A stretch of 64,000 bases of DNA from Pseudomonas sp. MM211 (GCF_020386635.1 NZ_CP081942.1:2046001-2110000); one strand, 5' to 3'; positions 39,607 through 47,986 are shown, counted from the first letter of the stretch. Notes: generated from the letters alone by a model not told the origin. A program made the numbers and translations.

Positions 39607-39930
39607 TCAGGAGGGCGCGGGCAGCCTCAGATCGAGCAGTGCATAGCTCAGGCTTTTGCCATGCCGGTCAATGCCGGGGCTGGCGTTGACGCCGCCTTCC
39701 AGCGCGTTCTCCACCACGAAATTGAGGCCGCCCAGATTCGGCAACTCATAACGGCGCACGCTGCCGATCCGCCGGTGAGCCAGGCAGCCCGCCACCCGCT
39801 CGCTGGTCAGCTCGGTGGCCAGCCAGGCGTAATGCGCCGGGTCATAGGCGAACACCGCCACGCTGAGGATGTTGCCCTTGTCGCCAGCGCGGGCGTGGGC
39901 GTAGTCGCATAGCAGTACCTTGTCGCTCAT
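39607..39930 (-). CDS. AtuA C-terminal-domain-like small protein
   Basis: 107 residues starting MSDKVLLCDYAHARAGDKGN. The start ATG overlaps the stop of the AtuA-like gene (TGATG). The motif LxDxAHARxGDKGN followed by GSVRRYELPNLGGLNFVVEN is the signature of the ferredoxin-like domain that forms the C-terminus of full-length AtuA (near 600 residues). Here it is a separate gene, so the two chains probably assemble into one enzyme. The catalytic activity of this family is not established; AtuA is needed for citronellol/geraniol catabolism in P. aeruginosa, but no other atu genes are present here. Confidence 0.82.
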   Translation of the reverse strand: MSDKVLLCDYAHARAGDKGNILSVAVFAYDPAHYAWLATELTSERVAGCLAHRRIGSVRRYELPNLGGLNFVVENALEGGVNASPGIDRHGKSLSYALLDLRLPAPS

Positions 39931-41279
39931 CAGAACCACTCCACCTGTTGCTGCACCGCGGTGCGAGGGATGAAGAAACTCGCCGTGCCCAGGGATTCGC
40001 TCAGGTGCCGGCGCACACCGCCGCCGCCCGCCGGGCCGTTGGTGTAGAGCGACTCGGCATCGAGCAGCAGGTTTTCCAGCAGGGCCTTGTCGTGGTCGAC
40101 GAAGCTGATGCGCAGACGCACATCCTGCGGGTCCGCTGCTTCGGCCAGGCGCTGCTGTAGCCACTCGCCTCGCGCGTCGTTGAACAGGCTGGCGACGCCG
40201 ATCAGGTCGATCCAGGGGGTTAGCCGCGGCGCCAGGCGGGCGCAGCGCTGCAGCAGAATGTCCCGGGCCAGGGCGGCGCGAGCGAGGGCGCCAGGCCCTG
40301 CGTAAGAGATTTCCGCCTCGGCAAACCATTTGCCACGCAGACCGACCAGCCCTTTCAGTTCGGCCGGGCGTGGATGACCACGTATGCCGTCGACCTCTAC
40401 AAGATCACGACCGACCTGCCGCACTGTTGCCTGGCTCAGGTCCAGAGTCACGTCCGGGGTCAGGTAGGCGGCGGGGTCATGGACTTCATAGAGCAGCTGT
40501 TCCTTGACCGTGCGTTCGCTGACGCAGCCACCGGTGCCGGCGGCTTTGCCGATGGTCAAATGGCCGTCGGCCCTGATGCTGGCGATCGGGCAGCCGACGT
40601 TGGCCAGATCCGGTACGTCCTTGAGGCCCGGATGGGCGAAGTAGCCCCCGCTGACCTGGGTGCAGCATTCGAGTAAATGGCCAACCGCGGTGGCCAGGGC
40701 GATGCGATCCCAATCCTCGGCCTGCCAGCCGAAGGCATGGCGGAGCGGGCCAACCGCCAGGCTGGGGTCGGCCACGCGACCGCAGAGGACTATATCTGCA
40801 CCCTCGTCGAGGGCCTGAACAATGCCGTCGGCACCGGTGTAGACGTTGACCGACACCACCTCGCCGTTGAGCGTCTCAGGCAACCAGCGTTGCAGCGCTT
40901 CACCCGAGTCGAGCAGATCGTCACCCAGTACGCAGGCAATTCGCGCCGCTGCGAATCGGCCATCCTGCAGTTGCTTGCGCAAGCGCCGGGCCGCAGCGCT
41001 GGGATTGGCTGCGCCGCCATTGGTGATGATCGGGATGCCGGCATCCAGGCAGATCTCCAGCACTGGCTCGAGAAAGTCGAACAGGCGGGTGGCGTAGCCG
41101 CTTTCAGCGTCGGCCAGGCGACGCAGCTGCGCCTCGGCCAGGGTGCGTTCGGCGAGCAGTTCGAAGAACAGGAAGCGGCGGCCGTCGCGAGCGGCCAGGT
41201 CGCTCGCCAATGCTAGGGCGGCATCGGGCCGATCATTGGCGAAGCCTGCCCCACAACCGATATGGACTGTTGTCATCAT
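39930..41279 (-). CDS. AtuA-like (DUF1446) protein
   Basis: 449 residues, starting MMTTVHIGCGAGFANDRPDA. It is the main (DUF1446) part of the AtuA family: FFELLAERTLAEAQLRR, the conserved ITNGGAANPSAAARRL, ADIVLCGRVADPSLAVGPL and GGYFAHPGLKDVPDLANVGC, then GKAAGTGGCVSERTVKEQLL. Cytosolic, no signal. Forms an operon with the AtuA-C gene and the CitMHS transporter and is divergent from a LysR regulator, the classic layout of a substrate-inducible catabolic unit. I infer a lyase/hydratase-type step on an organic acid. The divergent spacer of about 370 bp is largely filled by the palindromic element at 41299-41568. Confidence 0.85.
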   Translation of the reverse strand: MMTTVHIGCGAGFANDRPDAALALASDLAARDGRRFLFFELLAERTLAEAQLRRLADAESGYATRLFDFLEPVLEICLDAGIPIITNGGAANPSAAARRLRKQLQDGRFAAARIACVLGDDLLDSGEALQRWLPETLNGEVVSVNVYTGADGIVQALDEGADIVLCGRVADPSLAVGPLRHAFGWQAEDWDRIALATAVGHLLECCTQVSGGYFAHPGLKDVPDLANVGCPIASIRADGHLTIGKAAGTGGCVSERTVKEQLLYEVHDPAAYLTPDVTLDLSQATVRQVGRDLVEVDGIRGHPRPAELKGLVGLRGKWFAEAEISYAGPGALARAALARDILLQRCARLAPRLTPWIDLIGVASLFNDARGEWLQQRLAEAADPQDVRLRISFVDHDKALLENLLLDAESLYTNGPAGGGGVRRHLSESLGTASFFIPRTAVQQQVEWF

Positions 41280-41298
41280 TATTGATCCAGGTCGAGGT

Positions 41299-41568
41299 TA
41301 AGGGTCTGTTGACGTTTCAGCGCGAGCCACGTTGCCGCGAGAAATCTCGCCAAGTGAGGCGGAGGACGCAGGGAATGGCGTTCCCTTTTCAAGTCCTCCA
41401 ATGACGCATGGCGAGATTTCCCGCGCAACCCGCAGGGCCGGGCTCGTTTTGCCGCGATGCTGCGTTTCTCGCCGGCTCATTTAGCCCGCTAAACTTCGCG
41501 GCTCGTGCCTTGCCTCGCGGCAAAACGAGCACCGGCGTGGCCGTGCGTGAAACGTCAACAGACCCTTA
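41299..41568. mobile_element. 270-bp MITE-like palindromic element
   Basis: Ends in 21-bp perfect terminal inverted repeats, 41299-41319 and 41548-41568 (outer end TAAGGGTCTGTTGACGTTTC). Two internal hairpins: 41336-41351 with 41410-41425 (16 bp, one mismatch) and 41442-41457 with 41515-41530 (16 bp perfect, GCTCGTTTTGCCGCGA). The ends fall on TA, so a TA target duplication is possible. No transposase is encoded. It occupies most of the control region between the AtuA-like operon and its LysR regulator. Confidence 0.75.
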
Positions 41569-41650
41569 GTGCAGCCTGCAGTGTCTGGATTTAGTTGTGA
41601 ATTCGAAATGTGATATCAATTGATAAGTTAATTTTATAAAAGCGGTGATC

Positions 41651-42541
41651 ATGGATATCAGCTTTCGCCAGCTTCAAGCCTTCGTGCTGATCGCCGAGCA
41701 GCGCAGCTTCAGTCGCGCTGCCGAGCAGATCCATCTGTCGCAACCGGCTCTCAGCTACAGCCTGCGCAAGCTGGAGGAGGCGCTGGGGCTGTCGCTGTTC
41801 GCGCGCAACACCCGCAGCGTGGAGCTGACCGAGGCCGGGGTGCGCTTTCTCGAGCAGGCTCGCCGCTTGCTGCGTGACATGCATAACGCGGTGCACGACG
41901 CCCATGAACAGCTGCACCTGCAGAGCGGTTCGCTGCGCATCGCGGTGCTGCCCTCGGTCGCCATCGAGCCGCTACCCCGGGTGCTGGTCGACTATCGCCA
42001 GCGCTATCCGGGGATCGAGATCAGCCTGCGCGATGGCCGCGCCGGGGAAATCCGTCAGTGGGTGAGCAACGCCGAAGTGGACTTCGCCATCACCTCGGTG
42101 GCGGAAGAACCCGGCGTGCTGGATTTTCAGCCCCTCTACAACGACAGCCTGGTGCTGCTGGTGCGAGGCCTGGCCAGGCTGCGTGGCGAAAAGCTGGTGG
42201 CTGCCCTGCAGGATCTCGAATACGTGGCCACCACCCGAGATACCAGCCTGCGCACCATGGCCGACCAGACCCTCGAACGCATGGGTCTGTTGCGCGAGCC
42301 CGCGTGGGAGGTCGCTTACATGAGCAGCGCTGCCGCTTTGGCGCGGGCAGGGCTGGGCTATGCGCTGCTGCCGGCGAGCGTGGCGGACACCTTCAACGCC
42401 GATGGCAGTCTGTCCGTCCACCCGCTGCCGGCTGCACCGGCCCGTGGCATCGGCGTGCTACAGCGCAAACCCTGCTACCTGAGCCCGCCGGCCCAGGCTT
42501 TCGTCAGCCTGCTCAAGCAGCATGCTGGCGCGACCGTTTGA
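41651..42541 (+). CDS. LysR-family regulator of the AtuA/CitMHS operon
   Basis: 296 residues from the ATG at 41651. The N-terminal winged HTH is canonical (MDISFRQLQAFVLIAEQRSF, SRAAEQIHLSQPALSYSLRK, LEEALGLSLFARNTRSVELT) and the effector domain (about 90-296) contains LRIAVLPSVAIEPLPRVLVD and GLGYALLPASVADTFNADGS. It is divergent from the AtuA-like operon, so it most likely activates that operon on binding its substrate or an intermediate. The MITE-like element lies between the two start codons, ending about 80 bp before this gene. The nearby promoter sequence on this side (TTGATAAGTTAATTTTATAA) is strikingly A/T-rich. Confidence 0.88.
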   Translation: MDISFRQLQAFVLIAEQRSFSRAAEQIHLSQPALSYSLRKLEEALGLSLFARNTRSVELTEAGVRFLEQARRLLRDMHNAVHDAHEQLHLQSGSLRIAVLPSVAIEPLPRVLVDYRQRYPGIEISLRDGRAGEIRQWVSNAEVDFAITSVAEEPGVLDFQPLYNDSLVLLVRGLARLRGEKLVAALQDLEYVATTRDTSLRTMADQTLERMGLLREPAWEVAYMSSAAALARAGLGYALLPASVADTFNADGSLSVHPLPAAPARGIGVLQRKPCYLSPPAQAFVSLLKQHAGATV

Positions 42542-42561
42542 GCGACGCTCACCGTGATGAA

Positions 42562-42592
42562 GAAAAGGATCGCCGAGGCGATCCTTTTCTTT
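42562..42592. terminator. Bidirectional terminator between lysR and the chemoreceptor gene
   Basis: GAAAAGGATCGCC-GA-GGCGATCCTTTTCTTT. Convergent genes flank it. The stem is almost identical to those at 38078 and 45558. Confidence 0.9.
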
Positions 42593-42607
42593 GGCCCCAG
42601 GTTTTGC

Positions 42608-44233
42608 TCAGACGCTGAAGCGCCCGACCAATCGGCTGAGATCCGCAGCCAGGCGCGACAACTCGTGGCTGGAGGCGCTGGTCTGGTGGGCGCCGGTGGC
42701 GGACTGTACCGACAGGTCACGGATGTTCACCAGGTTGCGGTCGACTTCACGGGCCACCTGAGCCTGCTCTTCCGCCGCGCTGGCGATCACCAGGTTGCGT
42801 TCGTACATCTCGCTGATCCCGTTGGTGATGTCGCTCAACGCCGTGCCAGCGCTCTGTGCCAGTTCGCGGGTTTCGCGAGCTTTGCTGGTGCTGGACTGCA
42901 TGGAGGTGAGCGCCTGGCTGGCGCCGGTACGCATGCTGGAAACCATCTGCTCGATTTCCTGGGTGGAGTTCTGCGTACGATGGGCCAGCGCGCGCACTTC
43001 ATCGGCCACCACTGCGAAGCCGCGCCCGGATTCACCGGCACGTGCCGCCTCGATAGCCGCGTTGAGCGCCAGCAGATTGGTCTGCTCGGCGATGGCGCGG
43101 ATCACGTCCAGCACCTTGCCGATTTCCTGGGATTGCTCGGCCACGCGCTGCACCAGTGCCGAGGTACTTTCCACTTCGCCGGACAGGCCGCTGATGGCCG
43201 CGATGGTTTCCGAGACTCGGCTTTGCCCAACCTGGGCCGATTGGTTGGACGCCTTCGAGGCCTCCGAGGTGGATACCGCGTTACGCGCCACCTCGTCCAC
43301 TGCCGCGCTCATTTCGTTGACGGCGGTGGCGGCCTGTTCGATCTCGTCGTTCTGCTGCTGCAGCCCACGACCGGCTTCCTCGGTCACCATGTTGAGCTCT
43401 TCGGCAGCCGCTGCCAGTTGCGTCGAGGAGCCGGAAATCTCCGCCAGGGTTTCACGCAGGCGCTGCTGCATCTGCGCCAGTGAGGTCTGCAACTGGCTGA
43501 CCTCGTCGCTGCCGTCGACTTCGATGCGTTTGGTCAGGTCACCGTCAGCAACGTATTGCGCGGCCTGTACGGCATTCTTCAACGGCCCAACGATGCTGCG
43601 GGTCAGCAGCCAGGCCAGCAGCACGGTAATCAGTGCGGCAAGCACGATGACGGCGATGACCACCAGGCGCGACTGGGCATATTCATCCGCCGAAACCTTG
43701 CCTTCGTTTTCGATGCCCTTGCCGTAGATTTCGCCCAGCTCGGCCAGTTGTGCCCCGGTGCCATCGACGACCGGTTTCATGTCTACCAGCAGCAGCTTGT
43801 TCAGCGCTTGCCGATCACCGCTGCGCGCCAGTACGAAGGATTCACCCATACCCCGCTGATACGCGGCGAAGTCCTTGCGAAACTGGTCGTAGATGCGCTG
43901 CTCGTCCGGCGTATCGACGAAGGGCTCGAAGTCCTGGATGTTCTGCATCAGGATCTTGTTGCGTGCTTCGTACTGGCCGACATAGATGTCGATGTTCTTG
44001 GGATCGGGGTCGAGTGCCACGCGCAGGGAAATGGTGCGGATGCGCAGCATGTTTTCGCGAATGGTATCGACGGTACGGATGCTGGGCACCCAGTCGGTTT
44101 CGATGGTGGAGGCTCGGTCGCGAATGCTCGACATGGTGGTCAGCGAGAAAATGCCGAGGAAGGCCACCATCAGCGCGATCAAGCCAAACCCAAGGGCAGC
44201 TCGAGGAGCAATATTCAAATTGCGTAATGACAT
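42608..44233 (-). CDS. Methyl-accepting chemotaxis protein with four-helix-bundle sensor
   Basis: 541 residues. An N-terminal membrane helix (about 13-33), a periplasmic four-helix-bundle sensor (about 34-190), a second helix ([20 protein letters not shown]), a HAMP domain ([20 protein letters not shown]) and the signalling domain. The hairpin tip [20 protein letters not shown] and the continuation [18 protein letters not shown] are perfect. It will couple to CheA/CheW and steer the flagella; the ligand is unknown. Its position beside the tricarboxylate transporter locus makes an organic acid a reasonable guess, nothing more. It has no C-terminal CheR-binding pentapeptide. Confidence 0.94.
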   Translation of the reverse strand: MSLRNLNIAPRAALGFGLIALMVAFLGIFSLTTMSSIRDRASTIETDWVPSIRTVDTIRENMLRIRTISLRVALDPDPKNIDIYVGQYEARNKILMQNIQDFEPFVDTPDEQRIYDQFRKDFAAYQRGMGESFVLARSGDRQALNKLLLVDMKPVVDGTGAQLAELGEIYGKGIENEGKVSADEYAQSRLVVIAVIVLAALITVLLAWLLTRSIVGPLKNAVQAAQYVADGDLTKRIEVDGSDEVSQLQTSLAQMQQRLRETLAEISGSSTQLAAAAEELNMVTEEAGRGLQQQNDEIEQAATAVNEMSAAVDEVARNAVSTSEASKASNQSAQVGQSRVSETIAAISGLSGEVESTSALVQRVAEQSQEIGKVLDVIRAIAEQTNLLALNAAIEAARAGESGRGFAVVADEVRALAHRTQNSTQEIEQMVSSMRTGASQALTSMQSSTSKARETRELAQSAGTALSDITNGISEMYERNLVIASAAEEQAQVAREVDRNLVNIRDLSVQSATGAHQTSASSHELSRLAADLSRLVGRFSV

Positions 44234-44349
44234 GAAGACCTCTTTGGTCGGCAGATATTGTTGTAATTAGCGTATCGGCGGCTGCCAGCCGTGCTTGAGC
44301 ATGGTCAGCAGCAGGGTGTGTATGGGCGCGACCCTTGCCGTAATAATTG

Positions 44350-44374
44350 TGTGGTCATACGATGACTGACCACA
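44350..44374. promoter_or_regulatory. Inverted-repeat operator upstream of the lactonase gene
   Basis: TGTGGTCA-N9-TGACCACA, perfect 8-bp arms (44350-44357 and 44367-44374), about 30 bp before the lactonase start codon. Likely a dimeric repressor site (GntR or similar); the regulator is not adjacent. Confidence 0.55.
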
Positions 44375-44402
44375 ATAATCACAACAGAAAGGCCACTCGA
44401 CC

Positions 44403-45536
44403 ATGTTCAAGCCGCTCCTGCTCGCTGCTGCGCTCACCTCGGCTCTTGCCGCACCGGCTCATGCCGCCACGACCTTCGCCTACATTTCCAGCCCCAACGA
44501 CGGCCTGATTTCCCAGTACCGACTGGACGAAAGCAACGGTGCGATCTCGCTCGTCGAGCAGACGCAGGCAGGGGACAAGGTCAACCCGATGGCGCTTTCG
44601 CCCGACGGCAAGACGCTGTTCGCCGCACAACGCGTTGCGCCATTTACCGTGCTGGTTTACAGCATCGACGGCAAAACCGGGCAGCTGCACAAGCTCAGTC
44701 AGGCGCCGTTGGCTGACAGCCTGGCGTATCTGTCGACTGATCGTAGCGGGCGCTTTCTGATGGGCGCGTCCTATGGCGGTGCAGTGCTCACCGTTCAAGC
44801 CATTGATGCCGAGCAGCGTGTGTCGGACAAGGCCGAGGTCTACAAAACCGGCCCGTTCGCCCACTCGATCCGCAGCGATATCAGCGACCGCTTCGTGTAT
44901 GCCGGCAACCTGGGCGTCGACAAGGTGCTGCAGTTCAGCCAGGACAAGAAAACCGGCGCGCTGACGCCCATCGGTGACGGCTTTGCCAGCACGGCTGCCA
45001 AAACCGGCCCGCGGCACATCGCGTTCTCGCCCAATGGCAAGTTCCTGTATGTGGTCGGTGAGCTCAGCGGCAGTGTCACGGGCTATGCCATCGACCCCGA
45101 CACTGGCGCGCTGAAGCAGGTCAGCCTTGCCGAAGGTGTTCCCGAGAGCCTGGGGTTGGCCCGGGGCGAGGCCCGCAGCGCCGCTAACAACGACCTCAAG
45201 GACGACCCCACGCCGCGCATCTGGGCTGCTGATATTCGTCTGTCACCAGACGGCACGTTGCTGTACATCACCGAGCGCACCACCAGTTCTGTGTCTGCCT
45301 TCAAGGTCGACCCGCAGAGTGGTGGCCTGAGCTTTATCGGCAACTACCCGCTGAAGGAAAAGCAGCCGCGCAATATCGCTTTCTTTCCGAGCGGCAAGTG
45401 GCTGCTGGTGACCGGCGAGAAAAGCCAGACCGTGGGCAGCTATGCGATTGGCGATAACGGAAGCATCACACGGGTCGGTGAGGCGCCGGCGGGTGATGGC
45501 GCCTTGTGGATCGAGATCCTCCAGCCCAAGCCCTGA
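44403..45536 (+). CDS. Secreted seven-bladed beta-propeller lactonase
   Basis: 377 residues. Signal peptide MFKPLLLAAALTSALAAPAHA with cleavage after AHA, so the protein is periplasmic. The rest is the lactonase/YbhE-like beta-propeller family (PF10282): repeated blades such as KVNPMALSPDGKTLFAAQRV, GPRHIAFSPNGKFLYVVGEL, ADIRLSPDGTLLYITERTTS and QPRNIAFFPSGKWLLVTGEK. Cytosolic members hydrolyse 6-phosphogluconolactone; exported ones probably act on sugar or other lactones such as gluconolactone made by periplasmic oxidation. AGAAAGG precedes the ATG. Single gene, ended by the terminator at 45558. Confidence 0.85.
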   Translation: MFKPLLLAAALTSALAAPAHAATTFAYISSPNDGLISQYRLDESNGAISLVEQTQAGDKVNPMALSPDGKTLFAAQRVAPFTVLVYSIDGKTGQLHKLSQAPLADSLAYLSTDRSGRFLMGASYGGAVLTVQAIDAEQRVSDKAEVYKTGPFAHSIRSDISDRFVYAGNLGVDKVLQFSQDKKTGALTPIGDGFASTAAKTGPRHIAFSPNGKFLYVVGELSGSVTGYAIDPDTGALKQVSLAEGVPESLGLARGEARSAANNDLKDDPTPRIWAADIRLSPDGTLLYITERTTSSVSAFKVDPQSGGLSFIGNYPLKEKQPRNIAFFPSGKWLLVTGEKSQTVGSYAIGDNGSITRVGEAPAGDGALWIEILQPKP

Positions 45537-45557
45537 TTACGGGCCGCTGCGCTATTC

Positions 45558-45589
45558 GGAAAGGATCGCTGCGGCGATCCTTTTTCTTT
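45558..45589 (+). terminator. Intrinsic terminator of the lactonase gene
   Basis: GGAAAGGATCGCT-GC-GGCGATCCTTTTTCTTT. Third member of the shared terminator family in this window; one C-to-T change gives a G-T pair in the stem. Confidence 0.9.
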
Positions 45590-45680
45590 GCGGCCTGGTT
45601 GGATCATTGGGGCTACCCGCAGCAGCCGATTCACGCGACAATCAGCGCCCTCGAAAATCGAAGTGCCGGGTACCTGACGT

Positions 45681-46490
45681 TTGAACACCGAGCTGCGACG
45701 CCGCGCCTATCTGGATGCCATGCAAGTGGCCAGTTGGCTGCCCCGTGTCGAACTGCCTTTCGCGGCGCCTTCGCGGCCTGAGCTGCTGGTTTCTTTCGAG
45801 CCAGAGCCGGAGCCTGAAGCGGTCGTGGCACCTCAGGTGCAGACCAAGGCACCGGCAGCCGCTCCTGTGGTCGCGCCAGCGGCTAAAGAAGTGGTTCGCG
45901 AACGGCCACGCATCGAAGTACCCAAGCCCGGTTCTGCAACCAAGACCAGCGAGCCTGCGGCGACGGCCGAAATCAGTGCGCCTACGTCCCGCGAACGCCC
46001 AGCACCGCCACCGCGTTTCGCTCTGCAGTTGCTGCGTGCCGGCAGCTGTGCGCTGCTGGTCGAGCTGCCAACCGGCGAACCGTTCCAGAGCCGTGATCCG
46101 GCCTATTTGTTGCTCAAGGATCTGTTACGTGCCGCCGGCCTGCCAGACGCCCCGCAGATCATCGGCGAGCCGGTGCGCTGGCCATTGCTGGTGCGCGGCA
46201 ATATGGATCAGGGGCCGCAGGCAGCCCTGGATTTCGTGCAGAGTTTCATTGGTGCGCGGCTGGAAGAGCAGGAGCCCTGTGCCTGCCTGTGGCTGATCGG
46301 TCTACCAGCGATTCGTTTCGCAGGCGACGCCGATGCAGAGGCCTACAACCGCGAGCTGCAGGTCGAAGAACTGGGCGCCGCCTGGGCGCTTCCGGGCCTT
46401 GAGCTGTTGATGGATGAGCCGCAGCGCAAACGCGAACTGTGGCAGGCCATGCAGCGGGTTCGCCGGCGCTGGCTGGAGGCATCGGCATGA
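45681..46490 (+). CDS. holD: DNA polymerase III psi subunit (HolD), pseudomonad type
   Basis: 269 residues from the TTG at 45681; a stop codon lies 6 nt upstream, so no longer form is possible, and the next ATG would remove the first helix. The N-terminus (NTELRRRAYLDAMQVASWLP) resembles the E. coli psi segment that binds the clamp loader, and the C-terminal helix (GLELLMDEPQRKRELWQAMQ) matches psi LTDLRANPTARAALWQQI. Between lies a Pro/Ala/Glu-rich linker (about 45-110) that looks TonB-like and invites misannotation. The gene overlaps rimI by ATGA, the same holD-rimI pair as in E. coli. Pseudomonas psi is known to be highly divergent (PA4679). It links chi/SSB to the clamp loader. Confidence 0.78.
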   Translation: MNTELRRRAYLDAMQVASWLPRVELPFAAPSRPELLVSFEPEPEPEAVVAPQVQTKAPAAAPVVAPAAKEVVRERPRIEVPKPGSATKTSEPAATAEISAPTSRERPAPPPRFALQLLRAGSCALLVELPTGEPFQSRDPAYLLLKDLLRAAGLPDAPQIIGEPVRWPLLVRGNMDQGPQAALDFVQSFIGARLEEQEPCACLWLIGLPAIRFAGDADAEAYNRELQVEELGAAWALPGLELLMDEPQRKRELWQAMQRVRRRWLEASA

Positions 46491-46939
46491 GTGACGCGAT
46501 CTCCTTCCGCCGCGCCACCGAGGCGGATATCGACGCCGTGCTGAAGATCGAATACGCCGCCTTCAGCCACCCCTGGACACGCGGCATTTTCCTCGACAGC
46601 CTGAAGTCCTACGAAGTCTGGCTGATGTTCGAAGGCAGCCAGCAGGTTGGCCACGGGGTGATCAACGTGATCATCGATGAGGCGCATCTGCTCAACATCA
46701 CCGTCAAGCCGGAAAGCCAAGGCCGCGGGCTGGGCCTGCGCCTGCTCGAACATCTGATGGAGCGCGCCGCTCAGCTCAAGGCAGGGGAGTGCTTTCTCGA
46801 AGTGCGCTCCAGCAATCAATCTGCCTACCGCCTGTACGAGCGCTACGGCTTCAACGAGATTGGCCGGCGTCGCGACTACTACCCAGCCCCGGGCGGCCGT
46901 GAAGATGCATTGGTGATGGCCTGCACGCTGGTCGAATGA
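46487..46939 (+). CDS. rimI: Ribosomal protein bS18 alanine N-acetyltransferase
   Basis: 150 residues, the standard RimI length. GNAT fold with the acetyl-CoA pyrophosphate loop ESQGRGLGLRLLEHL (about 77-91) and the catalytic-region FLEVRSSNQSAYRLYERYGF followed by RRRDYYP, all family marks. It acetylates the N-terminal alanine of ribosomal protein S18. Translation is coupled to holD through an ATGA overlap. The gene ends 1 nt before a convergent small gene. Confidence 0.95.
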   Translation: MSDAISFRRATEADIDAVLKIEYAAFSHPWTRGIFLDSLKSYEVWLMFEGSQQVGHGVINVIIDEAHLLNITVKPESQGRGLGLRLLEHLMERAAQLKAGECFLEVRSSNQSAYRLYERYGFNEIGRRRDYYPAPGGREDALVMACTLVE

Positions 46940-46940
46940 C

Positions 46941-47168
46941 CTACCAGCGGCGTGCCTGACGGCGCAGCTCGCGCTCCTCATCGACCAGGCTCAGGTCGTA
47001 TTCATCCGACAATAGTGGCGCCTTCTCAACGTCGTTGCGCCCATCGCCCGTGCTGGCCTCGCGCACTCTCCGGTGCGCAATGTCTTCCACTACGTCGCGG
47101 AGAATAGGTGGCTCGTTGAGCTTTTCGTCGCTCAGCGGTCTCTGGGTTTCCGGTGTCTTGTCAGTCAT
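46941..47168 (-). CDS. Small conserved hypothetical protein (75 aa)
   Basis: 75 residues from the ATG at 47166-47168, with GGAG 8 nt upstream. Highly charged and probably disordered: MTDKTPETQRPLSDEKLNEP, then EDIAHRRVREAS and VDEERELRRQARRW at the end. No cysteine, no membrane segment. It sits between rimI and the carbonic anhydrase gene as PA4677 does in PAO1, so the position is conserved and supports a real gene. I do not recognise a function. Confidence 0.7.
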   Translation of the reverse strand: MTDKTPETQRPLSDEKLNEPPILRDVVEDIAHRRVREASTGDGRNDVEKAPLLSDEYDLSLVDEERELRRQARRW

Positions 47169-47344
47169 GACGAACTCCAAATCAGTCGATGGCTATAGGC
47201 AATGGACGGCTGTGCGTACCTAAAGATTCAGCCTTTCCTGCTCGGTGCCTTTGTCTGCGTCGCCTGGAGTGCATGGAAATCGCCTTGTCAAAAAGGGCGA
47301 TGCATCCGTATGGTGCACATCGACATTTTCCGGGAGCCGCTGGC

Positions 47345-47986
47345 ATGAGCGACCTCAAGCACCTGTTCGACAACAATGAGCGCTGGGCTGAAACCATCAC
47401 CCACAATGACCCGGACTTCTTTCCCCGCCTGGCTCGCCAGCAGACACCGGAGTATCTGTGGATCGGCTGTTCGGATGCGCGCGTGCCGGCCAACGACATC
47501 GTTGGGCTGTTGCCCGGTGAGTTGTTCGTGCACCGTAATGTGGCGAATGTCGTGCTGCATACGGATCTCAACTGCCTGTCGGTAATCCAGTACGCAGTCG
47601 ATGTGCTCAAGGTCAAACATATTCTGGTGACCGGCCACTACGGCTGTGGCGGCGTGCGTGCGGCTATGCACGATGAGCAATTCGGCCTGATCGATGGCTG
47701 GCTGCGCAATATCCGTGACCTCTACTACGAGCAGTATGAGCACCTGGCTTTGCTGGCTGACGAGGAAGCGCGCGTCGACCGCCTGTGCGAACTGAATGTG
47801 ATGAAGCAGGTGGCCAACGTCAGCCGCACCAGCATCGTCCAGAATGCCTGGCACCGTGGCCAGCCGCTGTCGGTACATGGCTGCATCTATGGCCTGAAAG
47901 ATGGTCGCTGGAAGGATCTCGACGTGACCGTCACCGGCGCCGAGCAACTACCCGAGCAGTTCCGCTTGCGCCCGCTGCAGTCATGA
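47345..47986 (+). CDS. can: Beta-carbonic anhydrase
   Basis: 213 residues. Interconverts CO2 and bicarbonate in the cytosol. Zinc ligands are Cys42, Asp44 (with Arg46) in IGCSDARVPANDI, and His98 and Cys101 in GHYGCGGVRAAM; the rest (LPGELFVHRNVANVVLHTDL) is canonical for the E. coli Can type. GGGAG lies about 9 nt before the ATG at 47345. The stop codon overlaps the start of the EamA transporter gene (ATGA), so the two are co-translated, though no functional link is known. Confidence 0.95.
   Translation: MSDLKHLFDNNERWAETITHNDPDFFPRLARQQTPEYLWIGCSDARVPANDIVGLLPGELFVHRNVANVVLHTDLNCLSVIQYAVDVLKVKHILVTGHYGCGGVRAAMHDEQFGLIDGWLRNIRDLYYEQYEHLALLADEEARVDRLCELNVMKQVANVSRTSIVQNAWHRGQPLSVHGCIYGLKDGRWKDLDVTVTGAEQLPEQFRLRPLQS

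Noticed and set aside
39607..41279. Citronellol/geraniol (atu) catabolic cluster
   Set aside because: Only AtuA-like sequences are present; carboxylase, dehydrogenase and hydratase partners of the atu pathway are all missing.
45681..46490. TonB-like energy transducer
   Set aside because: The resemblance is limited to the Pro/Ala/Glu-rich linker; there is no N-terminal membrane anchor and no TonB C-terminal domain, and the context is holD-rimI.
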